Shown here: piece by piece, positions 1 to 8,996 of the stretch
How positions within the stretch are numbered: position 1 is the first letter of the stretch
Layout: every line of letters begins with the position of its first letter
Source: Ailurus styani
Taxonomy: Eukaryota > Chordata > Mammalia > Carnivora > Ailuridae
DNA: 64,000 nucleotides
Direction: 5' to 3'
Assembly: GCA_002007465.1 (NCBI GenBank)
Contig: LNAC01000232.1
Location: forward strand, 2,014,146 to 2,078,145
Notes under the pieces: model-generated
The model's database searches: none
Told to the model about the DNA's origin: nothing
What the model saw: the letters and a program-made list of their open reading frames with translations, nothing else
Position numbers and translations under genes: made by a program

Positions 1-117
1 GGTCTCTAGGGAAGAGGGATTCCTCCTCCTCCCCTTCCCTCTCACATTCCTAAAGCATCCAGGCCAATCTTAGAAGTCCTGGATAGGCCCCTCCCCTCAC
101 CCAGTTGGGCCCTGCTT

Positions 118-358
118 TGCACTTACATTCTTTTTTTTTTTTTTTTTTTAAAGATTTTATTTATTTATTTGACACAGAGAGAGAGATTACAAGTAGGCAG
201 AGAGGCAGGCAGAGAGACAAGGAGAGGAGGAAGCAGGCTCCCCACCAAGCAGGGAGCCCGATGCGGGCCTCGATCCCAGGACCCTGAGATCATGACCTGA
301 GCTGAAAGCAGAGGCTTTAACCCACTGAGCCACCCAGGCGCCCTGCACTTACATTCTT
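118..358 (-). repeat. 15-bp target-site duplication flanking a SINE and containing the KCNIP2 splice donor
   Basis: TGCACTTACATTCTT occurs perfectly at 118-132 and 344-358, on either side of the SINE at 133-343. Read on the minus strand each copy is AAGAATGTAAGTGCA, the last six exon bases plus the first nine intron bases of the KCNIP2 common exon. The exon-proximal copy is the authentic donor; the distal copy is a complete duplicate. Confidence 0.95.
133..343 (-). mobile_element. SINEC (tRNA-Lys-derived SINE), young subfamily
   Basis: On the plus strand it begins with poly-T and AAAGATTTTATTTATTTATTTGAC and ends with GCCACCCAGGCGCCC, so the SINE RNA strand is minus, co-directional with KCNIP2. 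It is complete, little diverged and has a perfect 15-bp target-site duplication, implying a recent insertion. Confidence 0.95.
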
Positions 359-477
359 GAAGCCCCGGTACAGGACCTGCAATTCCTTGCGCGTGAACTT
401 GGTTTGCTCCTGCAGCTGCTCCAGACCCTCTGGCCGGTGACACACCGTGGACAGTTCAAACTCATCCTCCACGCTGT
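353..477 (-). CDS. KCNIP2: KCNIP2 common exon (start of shared KChIP core)
   Basis: This 125-nt exon encodes, after two bases completing a split codon, [20 protein letters not shown] followed by [20 protein letters not shown] and N. That is the start of the conserved core of Kv channel-interacting protein 2, just before the EF-hands. KChIP2 binds the Kv4 (KCND2/3) N-terminus and sets surface expression and inactivation of the cardiac transient outward current and neuronal A-type current. The acceptor CTGCAG ends at 478 and the donor GTAAGT is 347-352. The exon enters in phase 1 and leaves in phase 0. The EF-hand exons are beyond the left edge. A SINE sits 8 bp into the following intron and has duplicated the donor. 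The sequence match is unambiguous; KCNIP2 rather than KCNIP1/3/4 follows from [15 protein letters not shown] and the first exons. Confidence 0.96.
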
Positions 478-1130
478 CTGCAGGGGGGGCAGTGTGGGGG
501 GAGAGGGGGACAGCCGCGCCTCAGGCCCGGCCTCCATGAACCCTTTTCAAAACCACCGACCCACCCATCCTCCCCATCTCCAACACCAGAGACCAGTTGG
601 CCAGTTCCCTGGACCCCGGTCTGAGGATATCAAGGCAAGAAGACGCTGATCAGCTTCCAGGTCTATCTGCTGGCTGGGCCCATAGGCAGGCCTGGCCCGA
701 GCCAGGGGTCCGACTCATCTCTGGCCCCTGGGCCCTTGACCTGGTTGAAGGGAAAGGCCCCCAGCCACATATTCGTCCCAGAAAGTGAGGAGTAGAAGAA
801 AAGGGTTCAAATTGAAGCGTCTGAGGGTCCAGGCTCTAGGCTTTCCCGGACCCACTCAGATCCGCCCAGCCCCACACTTGCCCCGCCCATATCCTGCCCT
901 CCAGCCAATCCCCGTCTACCCCAGCCATGCTCGAGCCATGCCCCGCCCAGCTCCAGCCAAGCCCATCCAGACCCCACCCCTACCCAGCTCCCAGGAATCC
1001 TTAGTTAAGGCTTCATCCCTGTCCCCATTTCAGTCCTGCCCCAGCTCCCAGCATCCAGTCCCCAGGCAAGTGCCCCCACCCCACGCTCCCGAAGGCCCCG
1101 GTCCCCGCCCCCACCAGGAAAGTAAGTCAC

Positions 1131-1184
1131 CTGGGTCCAGCGGGCGGGGTCTGTGGGGACGGAGGGAAGCTGGGACTGCTAATG
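1131..1184 (-). CDS. KCNIP2: KCNIP2 54-nt cassette exon (long N-terminal isoform)
   Basis: Acceptor CCCTTCAG ends at 1185 and donor GTGACTT begins at 1130. With the last base of the preceding exon it reads TLAVPASLRPHRPRPLDP, and its final G starts the Asp codon completed by the common exon (…LDP-DSVEDE…). This matches the optional proline/arginine-rich insert separating the longest KChIP2 isoform from the shorter one. At 54 nt it can be skipped without changing frame. It lies between the palmitoylation exon (2087-2182) and the common exon (353-477). The region upstream on the transcript is UG-rich, so regulated inclusion is plausible. No known domain maps to it. Confidence 0.93.
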
Positions 1185-1235
1185 CTGAAGGGAGCGAACT
1201 GTCACCGAGAAAGTGGAAGACCCGGCCAACTGCAG

Positions 1236-1400
1236 TCACACACCTCGCCCCTCACACTCAACAGCAAATCTCACAGACCTGTGTGTTACGATGCACACAC
1301 CCCCAGCCCCGCGCGCAGAGGCACACATAATGAACGAGCACAGACACACACGAAACAGACCCCACGCACACATGCTCGTGGGACTCACGCCTGTCATTTT
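1236..1400 (+). repeat. Degenerate CA-rich tract (UG-rich in KCNIP2 pre-mRNA)
   Basis: Scattered CACA/CACACAC motifs on the plus strand read as UG repeats in the minus-strand KCNIP2 transcript, directly upstream of the cassette exon at 1131-1184. The ORFs across it are compositional. Confidence 0.6.
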
Positions 1401-1649
1401 CCCGAATCGATCCCCACGTGGGGGAATGAAACACAATGACACTCTCAAATAACTACAAAATGGGTCTCCGTGGCTTGCAAAATTCAGTATGATCCTATGG
1501 GGGTGGGCAAGGCCCAACTGAGGAAACAGGCCTGGAGACAAAGTGAGGCCACTCAATTCGGGACCGGCTGGGACTAGAAAACCCAAGTGTCCTGGCATCT
1601 GGAGGAAGGCGGACTCCACCCTAGGAACCTGCATCCATCCAGTCAGGGC

Positions 1650-2070
1650 AGGGTCGACAGGCATCTCGAGGCCCGAAACATGCCCGGGGCAGGTGGGGGG
1701 ACGTAGACGCAGACTCTAAGCCACTCACAGACCTCACGGCTGTCTGGTCTCGCCCGGCCACCATCGGCCATACCCACACAATCTCAGGCCTCAGCCCTGC
1801 CACACCGGCCGCGCCCAGACACCCGGGGCTCACTCATTCTGCCGACCGGTGAGGTCCGCAGACACTTGGGCCCCGCCCCCCCGGCTGGCCACGCCCGCAC
1901 AGTCCTCGGGCTCCTGGCGCCGTCGCTAGGCAGGCTCTCCCCGCACTCGGACCTACCAGCGCCCACCCCCCACCGGTCACGCGCTCGCGCGCGCACACAC
2001 ACGCACACGCAGGCCCGCTTCTGTCACACTGGTCACACCCCGACACATACGGGCCCCGCCCCCGGAAGCA
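1650..2070. promoter_or_regulatory. Intragenic CpG-dense segment between KCNIP2 exons
   Basis: CG dinucleotides and CCGCCC/CACGCC motifs are much denser here than in the flanks (for example around 1800-1930 and 1978-2060), the look of a CpG island inside the intron between the palmitoylation exon and the cassette exon. No start codon or donor resembling a further KCNIP2 first exon was found. Confidence 0.45.
1986..2011. repeat. 26-bp alternating pyrimidine-purine run (Z-DNA candidate)
   Basis: CGCGCGCG continues into CACACACACGCACACGCA with perfect pyrimidine-purine alternation. It lies 76-101 nt downstream of the GC-type donor on the KCNIP2 transcript and reads as UG/CG repeats in the RNA. 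Confidence 0.7.
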
Positions 2071-2084
2071 CAGGAGAGGCACTT

Positions 2085-2086
2085 GC
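2085..2086 (-). other. KCNIP2: Non-canonical GC 5' splice site of KCNIP2 exon 2
   Basis: On the minus strand the junction is GTGAAA|GCAAGT. Only this break gives the conserved protein on splicing to either downstream exon. Apart from the C at position +2 the intron side matches the GCAAGT consensus of GC donors. Confidence 0.88.
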
Positions 2087-2182
2087 TTTCACTGACTGAG
2101 GGCAGGGCCTGGGGCCCGCAGCAAGGCAGCAGCTTGAGGAACCGCTGCTTCAGCGCTTTTTTAGTGGGCCCTGGAGGGTGGC
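2087..2182 (-). CDS. KCNIP2: KCNIP2 exon 2 ([16 protein letters not shown] palmitoylation segment)
   Basis: The 96-nt exon follows acceptor TTCCCAG (ends 2183) and encodes [20 protein letters not shown] then [11 protein letters not shown]. Joined to the exon at 15368-15440 it places the CC pair at residues 45-46, the positions reported as palmitoylated in KChIP2 and used for plasma-membrane targeting. The exon must end in GAAA for the reading frame of both known joins (…SVSE-N-SVEDE and …SVSE-T-LAVP), so the intron begins GCAAGT: a GC-AG intron. The nearby GT four bases downstream would shift the frame. The basic/hydrophobic helix before CC resembles the equivalent exon in KCNIP3/4. Confidence 0.95.
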
Positions 2183-2544
2183 CTGGGAAGAGAGAAGACC
2201 CCAGGAGGGCACATTAACCTCCACTATCCCTCCATCCCCCTCCCCACTATCACAAATCAACCCTGAGGGGAAGGGGTATTGGGAGAGGACTGGAGGAGAA
2301 TGGTGAGAGTAGCTGGGGCTGGGTTAGGGAAGCCCAGAGAGTTTCACAGGCATAGAAAATCCACTCAGGCATCTTGTGTAATGGGACGCGGTGGGGGACA
2401 GTGAGGCCAGCAAGGGGAGGTGGCATTGGCCTCAGTGGCTGCTGACCCAGTGCCCTGGGCTCCAGTGCTATAGCTGGACCTCTGAGGGTGATGTCCAACC
2501 CAAGGACTGCCTGGGCAGGGATACCTCTCTGTCTCTGTCTCTCT

Positions 2545-2900
2545 CTCTCACACACACACAGTGACAAGCATGTATAGTGACTCACAGAATGATAAATCAC
2601 GGTGATGGATGTCATACAGGGACAGCTTGATACCCAGCAACTCACTCAAAGCCAGTGGCCTAATCAAGCAGGCCTCAACACATGCACACACACAGGTACA
2701 CACACACTTTAACAAAGTATTCCTTAATACAAACACGTACAAATGTGGCCTAGGAAAAACAACACACGCATATGAGGACCCACATAGGCCATCTTATATG
2801 CTGCATGATCAAACCATACAAAAACACACGGGACATCATGACACGGTGTGTTAAGGGCACTATAATACACTGTGACCCTGTAACATTATGACACGACACA
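2545..2900 (+). repeat. CT then CA-rich degenerate low-complexity region
   Basis: A (CT)n block (2526-2549) runs into (CA)n, followed by about 300 bp of scattered ACACAC motifs. It lies in the KCNIP2 intron upstream of exon 2 and reads UG-rich in the pre-mRNA. No gene is seen here. Confidence 0.6.
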
Positions 2901-4530
2901 TACCCACATCATATTGTGACTTAGGTGCCCATGGCACCCAGATACCCGAGACAGCACATCACTAACAGAACCCATACTTGTTCTGCCCACCTTTCCTTAA
3001 TATGACCTCTAATCCCAAGGCACTTAGAATCTCCCCACCAGTGGAACAAAGTTCTTCATCAGCTAAAGTCATCCACCCTAAAAATGTGTCCCCTCCCATG
3101 TCTTGGAAGGTGACATGATAGCAAATTTTGAAGTAATAACAGACCTTGGAGATGAGTATTTTTTTGTAACATGGGGCTATCCAGAGCCACTGGCCACAGT
3201 TCCCCTCACTTCCCCTTATTTACATCCGTGTCCTACAGCTCTAATTGCGTCCCAGGGAGGACTCTGCGTTGGTGTGCCTGTCTCCCGACAGCACCTGCCT
3301 CCAGACTCCAGGACCAGAGTCCACAGGGCCCTAGCACACTGACTGAAGTTGGCCTCAGTCCATTCCTGCAGGGGCCCAACTTCCTTGGGTTGTAGGTTAC
3401 TGGGGCATCCCAGCTCCCACGCAGGCCCCGCCCCCCAAAGCCAGGCCCCACCCTTCAGGACCCTGCCCGGGCTCCCAGGAGGTAACTGCTTAAAATAAAT
3501 GCCTCATCCTCCCATGCGTCCTCTCTTCCCCTCCCCCCGCAGAGCTCTGGAGAAGTAGGAGGGAGACCGTGGGCTGAGTGGGGGATCGATGGCGGCCTGG
3601 CCCCCAGCCCAGGGCTCCATTAGCCCCGACTTTGGTTTCCCGAGGCCGGATTGCGCCTGGGGCCTCCGGTGGTGTGGTCGCCGCTGGACTGGGAAGGGCG
3701 GGGGGGCGGCGGTGGGGGAAGGCACCCCCGCCTCTCCCAACATCCCCGTCTTCACACTTACCCCTCCCCTCCCCTGCTCCCCTCCCTGCTCCCAGGACTC
3801 CGTCTCCTCTAGGCTCCTCTGGAAGGTGGGAGGGGAAAGGGCTGCCTTCAGCCAACAGAACACCTGGGTTTCCTGGATGACCCCTCTTCCCACCAAACAG
3901 TCTAAAGGGCATGGCACATCAGAGCTAAACTGACTTCATCCTTTCAAGATTGGATGAACCCCAGTTCATCTAGGACCAATCTTTGCTCCTCACCCCACTC
4001 TGATAAATGCAGCAGAGGATGGAAGGTGACTTGGGGGTTTCCTGCTCCTACTGAACCTTAGAGCAGGCAATTCATTGGCCCTTCCTCTTGTCTCCCTGTC
4101 ACATCTTTCCAGCTCTCCCTGGTGTCTACCCTATAGCCCTCCTATCATGGTTCTTGCCTATTTTTCTGTCCCTGGTGGAAATGGAGAGCAGTTGTGCTAC
4201 GGAGCTGCACAGTTCTCTGTGTGAAGAGGAGGGAGAAGCTAAATCTCTCGGGGGAGGAAGAACACGCTCCCCTCTCTACCTCCAATATCATTCTCCTCAC
4301 TAGACTTTGGGGTGATGTGGAGAACTGATTTCTCACTCCCAGTGTCCAGGCCCTGGAGATCCTGAGACGAACTGGGAAGGCAAGGGGCCCTGGGAAGCAA
4401 GGTCCCTGACATGTTCTACCCCTCACTCTCTTGCCAGAGCTGATCCATAAATGTCTCATTCATAGTGTTCCCACTCCTGTTCCTCCTGAGCCCACCCCCA
4501 TCCCAAGCCTTGAGTATGGAGCTGGTATTT
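2901..4530. other. KCNIP2 intron, no gene recognised
   Basis: Unique-looking sequence, GC-rich around 3420-3800. Holds a G-quadruplex-type run at 3691-3718 (plus strand). ORFs on both strands here lack any family resemblance and sit in skewed composition. Confidence 0.5.
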
Positions 4531-4539
4531 CCTCAGGGA

Positions 4540-4810
4540 ACTCTGGGAACAGCCACACACACAATCCAGTACCTAAAGGGGCCCAGCCACATAACCTGTC
4601 CCCCTCAGGCACCAGTCATAGTCACCATCTCACAAAGCCACATACCCTGTCCCTCTGACACATTAAATCACATCCCTGTCACATACAAAGGCTCACACAG
4701 TCACACACACTTGGTCCTTTTTCACACAGACCAAAACATGGTCACACCCCCTGTATCTCTCACACAGAGTCCATGCACACTCTGTAACCTACACCAGCAA
4801 GGATGGAGGT
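4540..4810 (+). repeat. Degenerate CACA-rich tract
   Basis: Repeated CACACAC/TCACA motifs in the KCNIP2 intron, UG-rich in the minus-strand transcript. A 300-codon plus-strand frame running through here is compositional (Pro/Ser/Thr-rich) and not a gene. Confidence 0.55.
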
Positions 4811-5039
4811 GTGGAGAGTCACACACGTCTTCAGAGCCATTATGGGCCCCTGGCCCCAAAGAGACTCACCAGAAGTCTGGTATTATCTCAGGACCCCTGG
4901 AACCTCCTTCCTCTACTCGTGATAGCCCTGCCTGTTTCCAGACCTCTCTTCGTGTCCCTGATAGACTCCCCTCATCTCCATACCGCAGTCCTCCCATGCT
5001 GTGCCCCTCATCACACACCCCCCAAACACCCTGGCCCCT

Positions 5040-5215
5040 GGCCCTCTCTCTTCGCCTCCCTCAGACACCCAGCCCCCAGATTCCCTCCTCACCTCCCCCA
5101 GAAGCCCCTCCCCGAGACCCACTCCTTGAACTTCCCTCTTTACCTCTCTCAGATGTCCTGTCCCCCAGTACCCCCCTCACCTCCCCCAGAAGCCCTACCC
5201 CATCACTAACATGCT
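5040..5215. repeat. Pyrimidine-rich minisatellite-like repeat, 88-bp period
   Basis: The 21-mer CCTCACCTCCCCCAGAAGCCC occurs at 5087-5107 and 5175-5195. The sequence before each copy is also similar (…CTCAGA…CCCCCAG…CCC), giving about two diverged units in a CT-rich tract just downstream of the 5320-5422 exon on the transcript. Confidence 0.6.
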
Positions 5216-5319
5216 TACCCCTGCCCCCAGTCATACAAGCAGAGCGACCCCCTCCCCAGGGCTGCGGGGCGGCTGCTCCTCCGGGCAGCAGCCCAGACAT
5301 AGCCAGACACCTGGGTTAC

Positions 5320-5422
5320 CTTCCAAGGAGACAGGCTCAAAGAGGCCAAACTGCTCCAGGACCTTGACAAACAGAGCGAGGACCACAAGCACAGCAACCA
5401 TCTCCAGCCCTTCCAGGTTCAT
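5320..5422 (-). CDS. KCNIP2: KCNIP2 alternative first exon encoding hydrophobic (KIS-type) N-terminus
   Basis: ATG at 5422 (context GCCCGCCATGA) opens MNLEGLEMVAVLVVLALFVK, then VLEQFGLFEPVSLE, and the exon ends G|GTAACC at 5320. The trailing G completes Asp with the common exon: …[12 protein letters not shown]. The residue 8-20 stretch is a hydrophobic, membrane-spanning type segment. It closely resembles the N-terminus of KChIP4a, the K-channel inactivation suppressor, and the KChIP2x/3x variants, which associate with ER membrane and slow Kv4 inactivation rather than promote surface expression. The protein is seen directly; the functional description is carried over from the paralogues. It must have its own promoter upstream (higher coordinates), where a CT-rich stretch lies; no TATA box is evident. 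Confidence 0.93.
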
Positions 5423-5834
5423 GGCGGGCCTGGGGCATGGCCCGTCCCCCCGCCCCCCAGCTGAGGCCCGGACACACTGGCAGCCCTCCTCACACCACCT
5501 CCCCCTCAGACTCCCCAGCCCGAGTAGGACCGCCTGCAGCCTCCCTCCCCCTCTCCCTCCCAGGATCTCCTCCCTCTCCCGCCCCCTCACCCCGCCTCTG
5601 CCCCACACGCCTCCCAGCCACAGCCTCTTCCTCTTTACAGGGCCACTTCAGCCTACAGACGGGCACCTCCTCAGGAGCCTTTGGCGAGAAGGGTATGGAC
5701 CAGGATAGGCCAGGCCAGAGCAGGAAGGCAGTGACCTGCCTCTGTCCCTGAGGACAGCTTCCCCCAGACACTTTGTGGTTACTCTGTGCCAAAGGGAGGG
5801 GGCAGAGGGAGGAGCAATTCTTGGGGAGAGGGCA

Positions 5835-6115
5835 GGGAAGGGCAGTGTATTGTGTGTGGGTATGTGTGTGTGTGAGGGAAACTGTGAGCTACACGTGTAT
5901 AAGTAACAGATGTGTGTGGCAGAATATAAGCAGCCAGGTGTTCTCTGTGTGTGTTCCTGTGGCTGACTCTGTGTGCCTCTGTGTGTGGTTTACACAGGAC
6001 TGCGGATGTGCCTGTTAAGTGTGTGTTCCGTATATATGGGTAAGCGACCTGGGTGTCCATGGTACATGTGTGTGAGTGCGCTGGCATGTTTCTGAGTGTG
6101 TATGGGGTATGAGGC
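5835..6115 (+). repeat. Degenerate TG-rich tract (CA-rich in KCNIP2 pre-mRNA)
   Basis: TGTGTGTG motifs are scattered over about 280 bp upstream of the 5320-5422 first exon. In the minus-strand transcript this is CA-rich, the opposite of the tracts near exons 2 and 3. The ORFs here are artefacts. Confidence 0.6.
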
Positions 6116-6297
6116 GTATGTGTTTAGCAGGCCTGTGGGATGCAGGTCTGAGGACTGATAGTATAGATGTGTCCTATATTAGGACTATGGGTCTACAGTG
6201 ATTGTGTAATGGCATCTGCATGGAGCTGTGTGAGAATATAAGCGGGGAGAAGGCAGTGACCTCTCCAGTCAGGAGGACACTACCAACATCGACCCGT

Positions 6298-6313
6298 GGT
6301 TGCCATGGAGACC
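6298..6313. promoter_or_regulatory. RFX X-box-like motif
   Basis: GGTTGCCATGGAGACC matches the imperfect palindrome bound by RFX factors (GTTGCCATGGNAAC type). It lies about 0.88 kb upstream of the ATG at 5422 on the minus strand. Confidence 0.45.
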
Positions 6314-6703
6314 ATGAGGTGGGATGCACTCTCTTTCCACAGGCCACATACAGGGAAACTGAGGCCCAAGGGAAGGAGGATTAGGTCCAATAGCCTGGGC
6401 AGGAAAAAGGCTCCTTAGCCTTATCATGAGCCCCTGGGGAGGGGACTTATTGTGGCTACATTTGCTGAATCTGCTGCTGCAGATTCAAATTCCTTGGGAG
6501 AGAAGAGAGTGGGAGAGAGTGAGCTCCTCCCTTCCTCTCACCCAGGATCTGCTCCTTGAAAATTGTTACTGAGCTGATGGAGAAGCCCAGAGTAGGAGGG
6601 AAATCTGAACCCTCCAAGGCAACCATCTACCTCTCCCACTGGAGCATTCCTGGAGCCCCTCCCCCATCTCCCTGCTCCTTCCTAGTTGCAGTGATGGCGG
6701 AGG

Positions 6704-6704
<1 letters not shown>

Positions 6705-6772
<68 letters not shown>
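6705..6772 (+). repeat. (TG)34 microsatellite
   Basis: An uninterrupted run of 34 TG dinucleotides in a KCNIP2 intron, expected to be length-polymorphic. It generates the spurious poly-VC and poly-HT frames. Confidence 0.98.
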
Positions 6773-6773
<1 letters not shown>

Positions 6774-6918
6774 ATATTTGTAGGGGTAGGGAGAGGCCTG
6801 CAAAGCCAGTGAGCCAGAAGACAAGAGCCTTGGAACTACTGCCACAGCTGGTGAACATCGATTGAGCACTCACTATGTGCTAGATAGCATGCTATGTGCT
6901 TATAGTCATGATCATATT

Positions 6919-7046
6919 TTAAAAAATTTTTAATTTAAATTCAGTTAACATATAGTGTATTATTAGTTGCAGGGGTAGAATTTAGAGATTCATCAGTTGC
7001 ATATAACACCCAATACTCATTATATCATGTGCCCTCCTATCACATT
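6919..7046 (-). mobile_element. L1 3' end fragment
   Basis: TTCAGTTAACATATAGTGTATTATTAG and ATTCATCAGTTGCATATAACACCCAATACTCAT are the reverse complement of the carnivore L1 3'UTR. It is inserted in the MIR. Confidence 0.75.
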
Positions 7047-7360
7047 TTTAAAAAGATTTTACTTTATTTTTTAAAAAAGATTTTATTTATTTATTTGACA
7101 GTGAGAGAGGGAACAGAAGCAGGGAGGGTGGGAGAAGGAGAAACAGGCTTCCTGCTGAGCAAGGAGCCAGGCCTGGGGCTTGATCCAAGGACCTTGGGAT
7201 CATGACCTGAGCCAAAGGCAGATGCTTAACTAACTGAGCCACCCAGTCACCCCTAGGATTTTATTTTTTAAGTAATCTCTATACCCAAGGTGGGGCTCGA
7301 ACCTACAACCCCGGGATCAAGAGTCACGTGTTCTTCCAACTGAGCCATCCAGGTGCCCCC
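7047..7360 (-). mobile_element. Older SINEC element with a nested SINEC (7071-7253)
   Basis: The outer element ends with TTTAAGTAATCTCTATACCC, GGCTCGAACCTACAACC and GAGCCATCCAGGTGCCCC (7254-7360); its tail lies at 7047-7070. Between them is a second SINEC starting AAAGATTTTATTTATTTATTTGACAG and ending GAGCCACCCAGTCACCCC. Confidence 0.8.
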
Positions 7361-8267
7361 AGACATGATCACATTTAATTTTCATAATTAACCTATGAAG
7401 GAAGTACCATTATTTCCACATTACAGATGGTAAAACTAAGGCAAAAGGAAGTTAATCAAATCACCAAGATCAGTAGTCAGAGCCTCAGTTTTAACCCAGT
7501 TCGACCCTGAGCCTGTGCTCTAAACCGTCACACTACACTGGCTCCCTTCCTAGACAGCCTGCCCACTCAGGAGGCCCCAATTAGGGGGACTGACCCCAGA
7601 GGGAGTCCTCCCTCTTGTCCAGTTCTGGGACGAGTGTGTCTCAGCTTCAGCTACGGGGTGAAAGTCCAGGTGGGGCTGTCCCTACCACTTCACTTGAAGC
7701 TCTGTGATCTGCAGTTCTACATGGCCACCACTGGGGGTCAGGCGTCCATCTCATACCTTATTTTACCCCTTCCCTAACACCCCACTTCACAACATCCACA
7801 GAAAGTGTGGAAAGGATGGGAGGAAGAGTGTGCCACAGGCTGGCTTGGTCCTCTGCTTGCCCCTCAACCCCTCCTCCAGGAAAAAGTCAATCTAGGGACT
7901 GCTTTGGTTTCTCACACCTTAGAGGTTATGGATTTACAGATGAAACCAGCAAGTATCTCCCTATTACTGTCCAAATTCCACACCTGGCATTTAATTCCCC
8001 CTACCCTGATCAGCAGATTCCTTTCTTTCCAGCCACTTTGGCCTTCTCTCTGTCCCCCAAACACATCATACTCGGTGCTATCTCTGTGCCTTTGCTCCTG
8101 CTGTGAATGCCCTCCTTTTTGTTCTCCTTCTGTTCTCTAGTTCTTACCTAACAGGACCTCCAGCCCTCAGCAGGCTCCCAGGTACTTGAATTTCTAGTGA
8201 ACTCAGTGTTGGGCCTTCAAAACTTAGCACCTAATTCTGTAATGTTATGAAGTGGAAATAGTAAAGG

Positions 8268-8497
8268 AGGACGCATAGCATGGTAGGGAATAGTGTGGAC
8301 CAGACTGCCAGATTCCCCGGGTTCAAATCCTGGTTTTGTCAGATGCAATTAACTGGGCAAGTTCTTAACCTCTGTGTGTCTCTGTTTCCCACCTCATATG
8401 GGTGCTGGGAGGAATAAATGAATTAATACATGGAAAACTGTTAGAATAATTCCCGGCACAGAGTGACTGAAGTGTTTGCTACCATTATTAATAACAT
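8268..8497 (+). repeat. MIR
   Basis: Forward MIR features: GGGTTCAAATCCTGG, GGGCAAGTTCTTAACCTCTG, TCTGTTTCC and GGAATAAATGAATTAATACATG. Confidence 0.75.
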
Positions 8498-8519
8498 AAC
8501 ATCTCCTCCCCTTTCATTT

Positions 8520-8740
8520 GTATAACCCTTAACTAACAAAGCATTTCCACAAACATCGTTATCTTGATGGCTTCTCATGACAACCCTATGAAGTAGGTAA
8601 AATGAATAGTATTGTGCCCATTTTGCTGATGAGGTAAAGGAGGCCCGTAGAGATAAAGAGACATGCTTGAGGTCACCTAGCTAAGATGAAAGGATGCATA
8701 TTTGAACCCAGATCTTTCTGGATCAGTCCTGTTTCCTCAA
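8520..8740 (-). repeat. MIR
   Basis: Reverse-orientation MIR: GACAACCCTATGAAGTAGG, CCCATTTTGCTGATGAGG, GAGGTCACCTAGCTAAG and TTTGAACCCAGATC. Confidence 0.7.
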
Positions 8741-8902
8741 CTAAATTCCAACCTCCTAAAGGGCAAAGACGTTTAAAAATTGGACTTACATAAATTGAAT
8801 GCCAGGCTCTGATCTGATCTGGTGCTTGTGCAACAAAGGTGAACTAAACGGGGTTCTGGCTTCCACTGGGTAGGGAGAGACAGCCCCCTGAGAGAACTGT
8901 AA

Positions 8903-8985
8903 GGCTTCTATTCATTCAAAACATATTTGTTATGTGCCTACTATGTGGTAGGAACTATTCTAGGCAGGCCATGAAAAGAGCTGTA
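8903..8985 (-). repeat. L2 3'-end-like fragment
   Basis: ATTCATTCAAAACATATTTG followed by TGTGCCTACTATGTGGTAGGAACTATTCTAGG is typical of inverted L2 ends. Confidence 0.5.
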
Positions 8986-8996
8986 AAAGCTCATTT

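Larger units (their letters stand above)
6853..7543 (-). repeat. MIR, interrupted by L1/SINE insertions
   Basis: Reverse-orientation MIR signature: TTGAGCACTCACTATGTGC at 6865, continuing at 7361 with CCTATGAAGGAAGTACC, ATTACAGATGG and GAGCCTGTGCTC. The break at 6919-7360 is flanked by CATGATCATATTTTA / CATGATCACATTTAA, consistent with a target-site duplication of the inserted block. Confidence 0.75.

Noticed and set aside
785..1330. 181-codon plus-strand ORF
   Set aside because: Antisense to the KCNIP2 cassette exon, low-complexity Pro-rich, compositional.
3490..3933. Overlapping ORFs of 100-140 codons on both strands
   Set aside because: GC-rich stretch open in several frames at once; no recognisable protein, splice-phase fit or family.
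4465..5367. 300-codon plus-strand ORF
   Set aside because: Proline/serine/threonine-rich translation of CA- and CT-rich intron DNA, opposite to and overlapping the real KCNIP2 exon at 5320-5422; no domain or homologue recognised.
6556..6873. ORFs with poly-VC or poly-HT
   Set aside because: Direct translations of the (TG)34 microsatellite.
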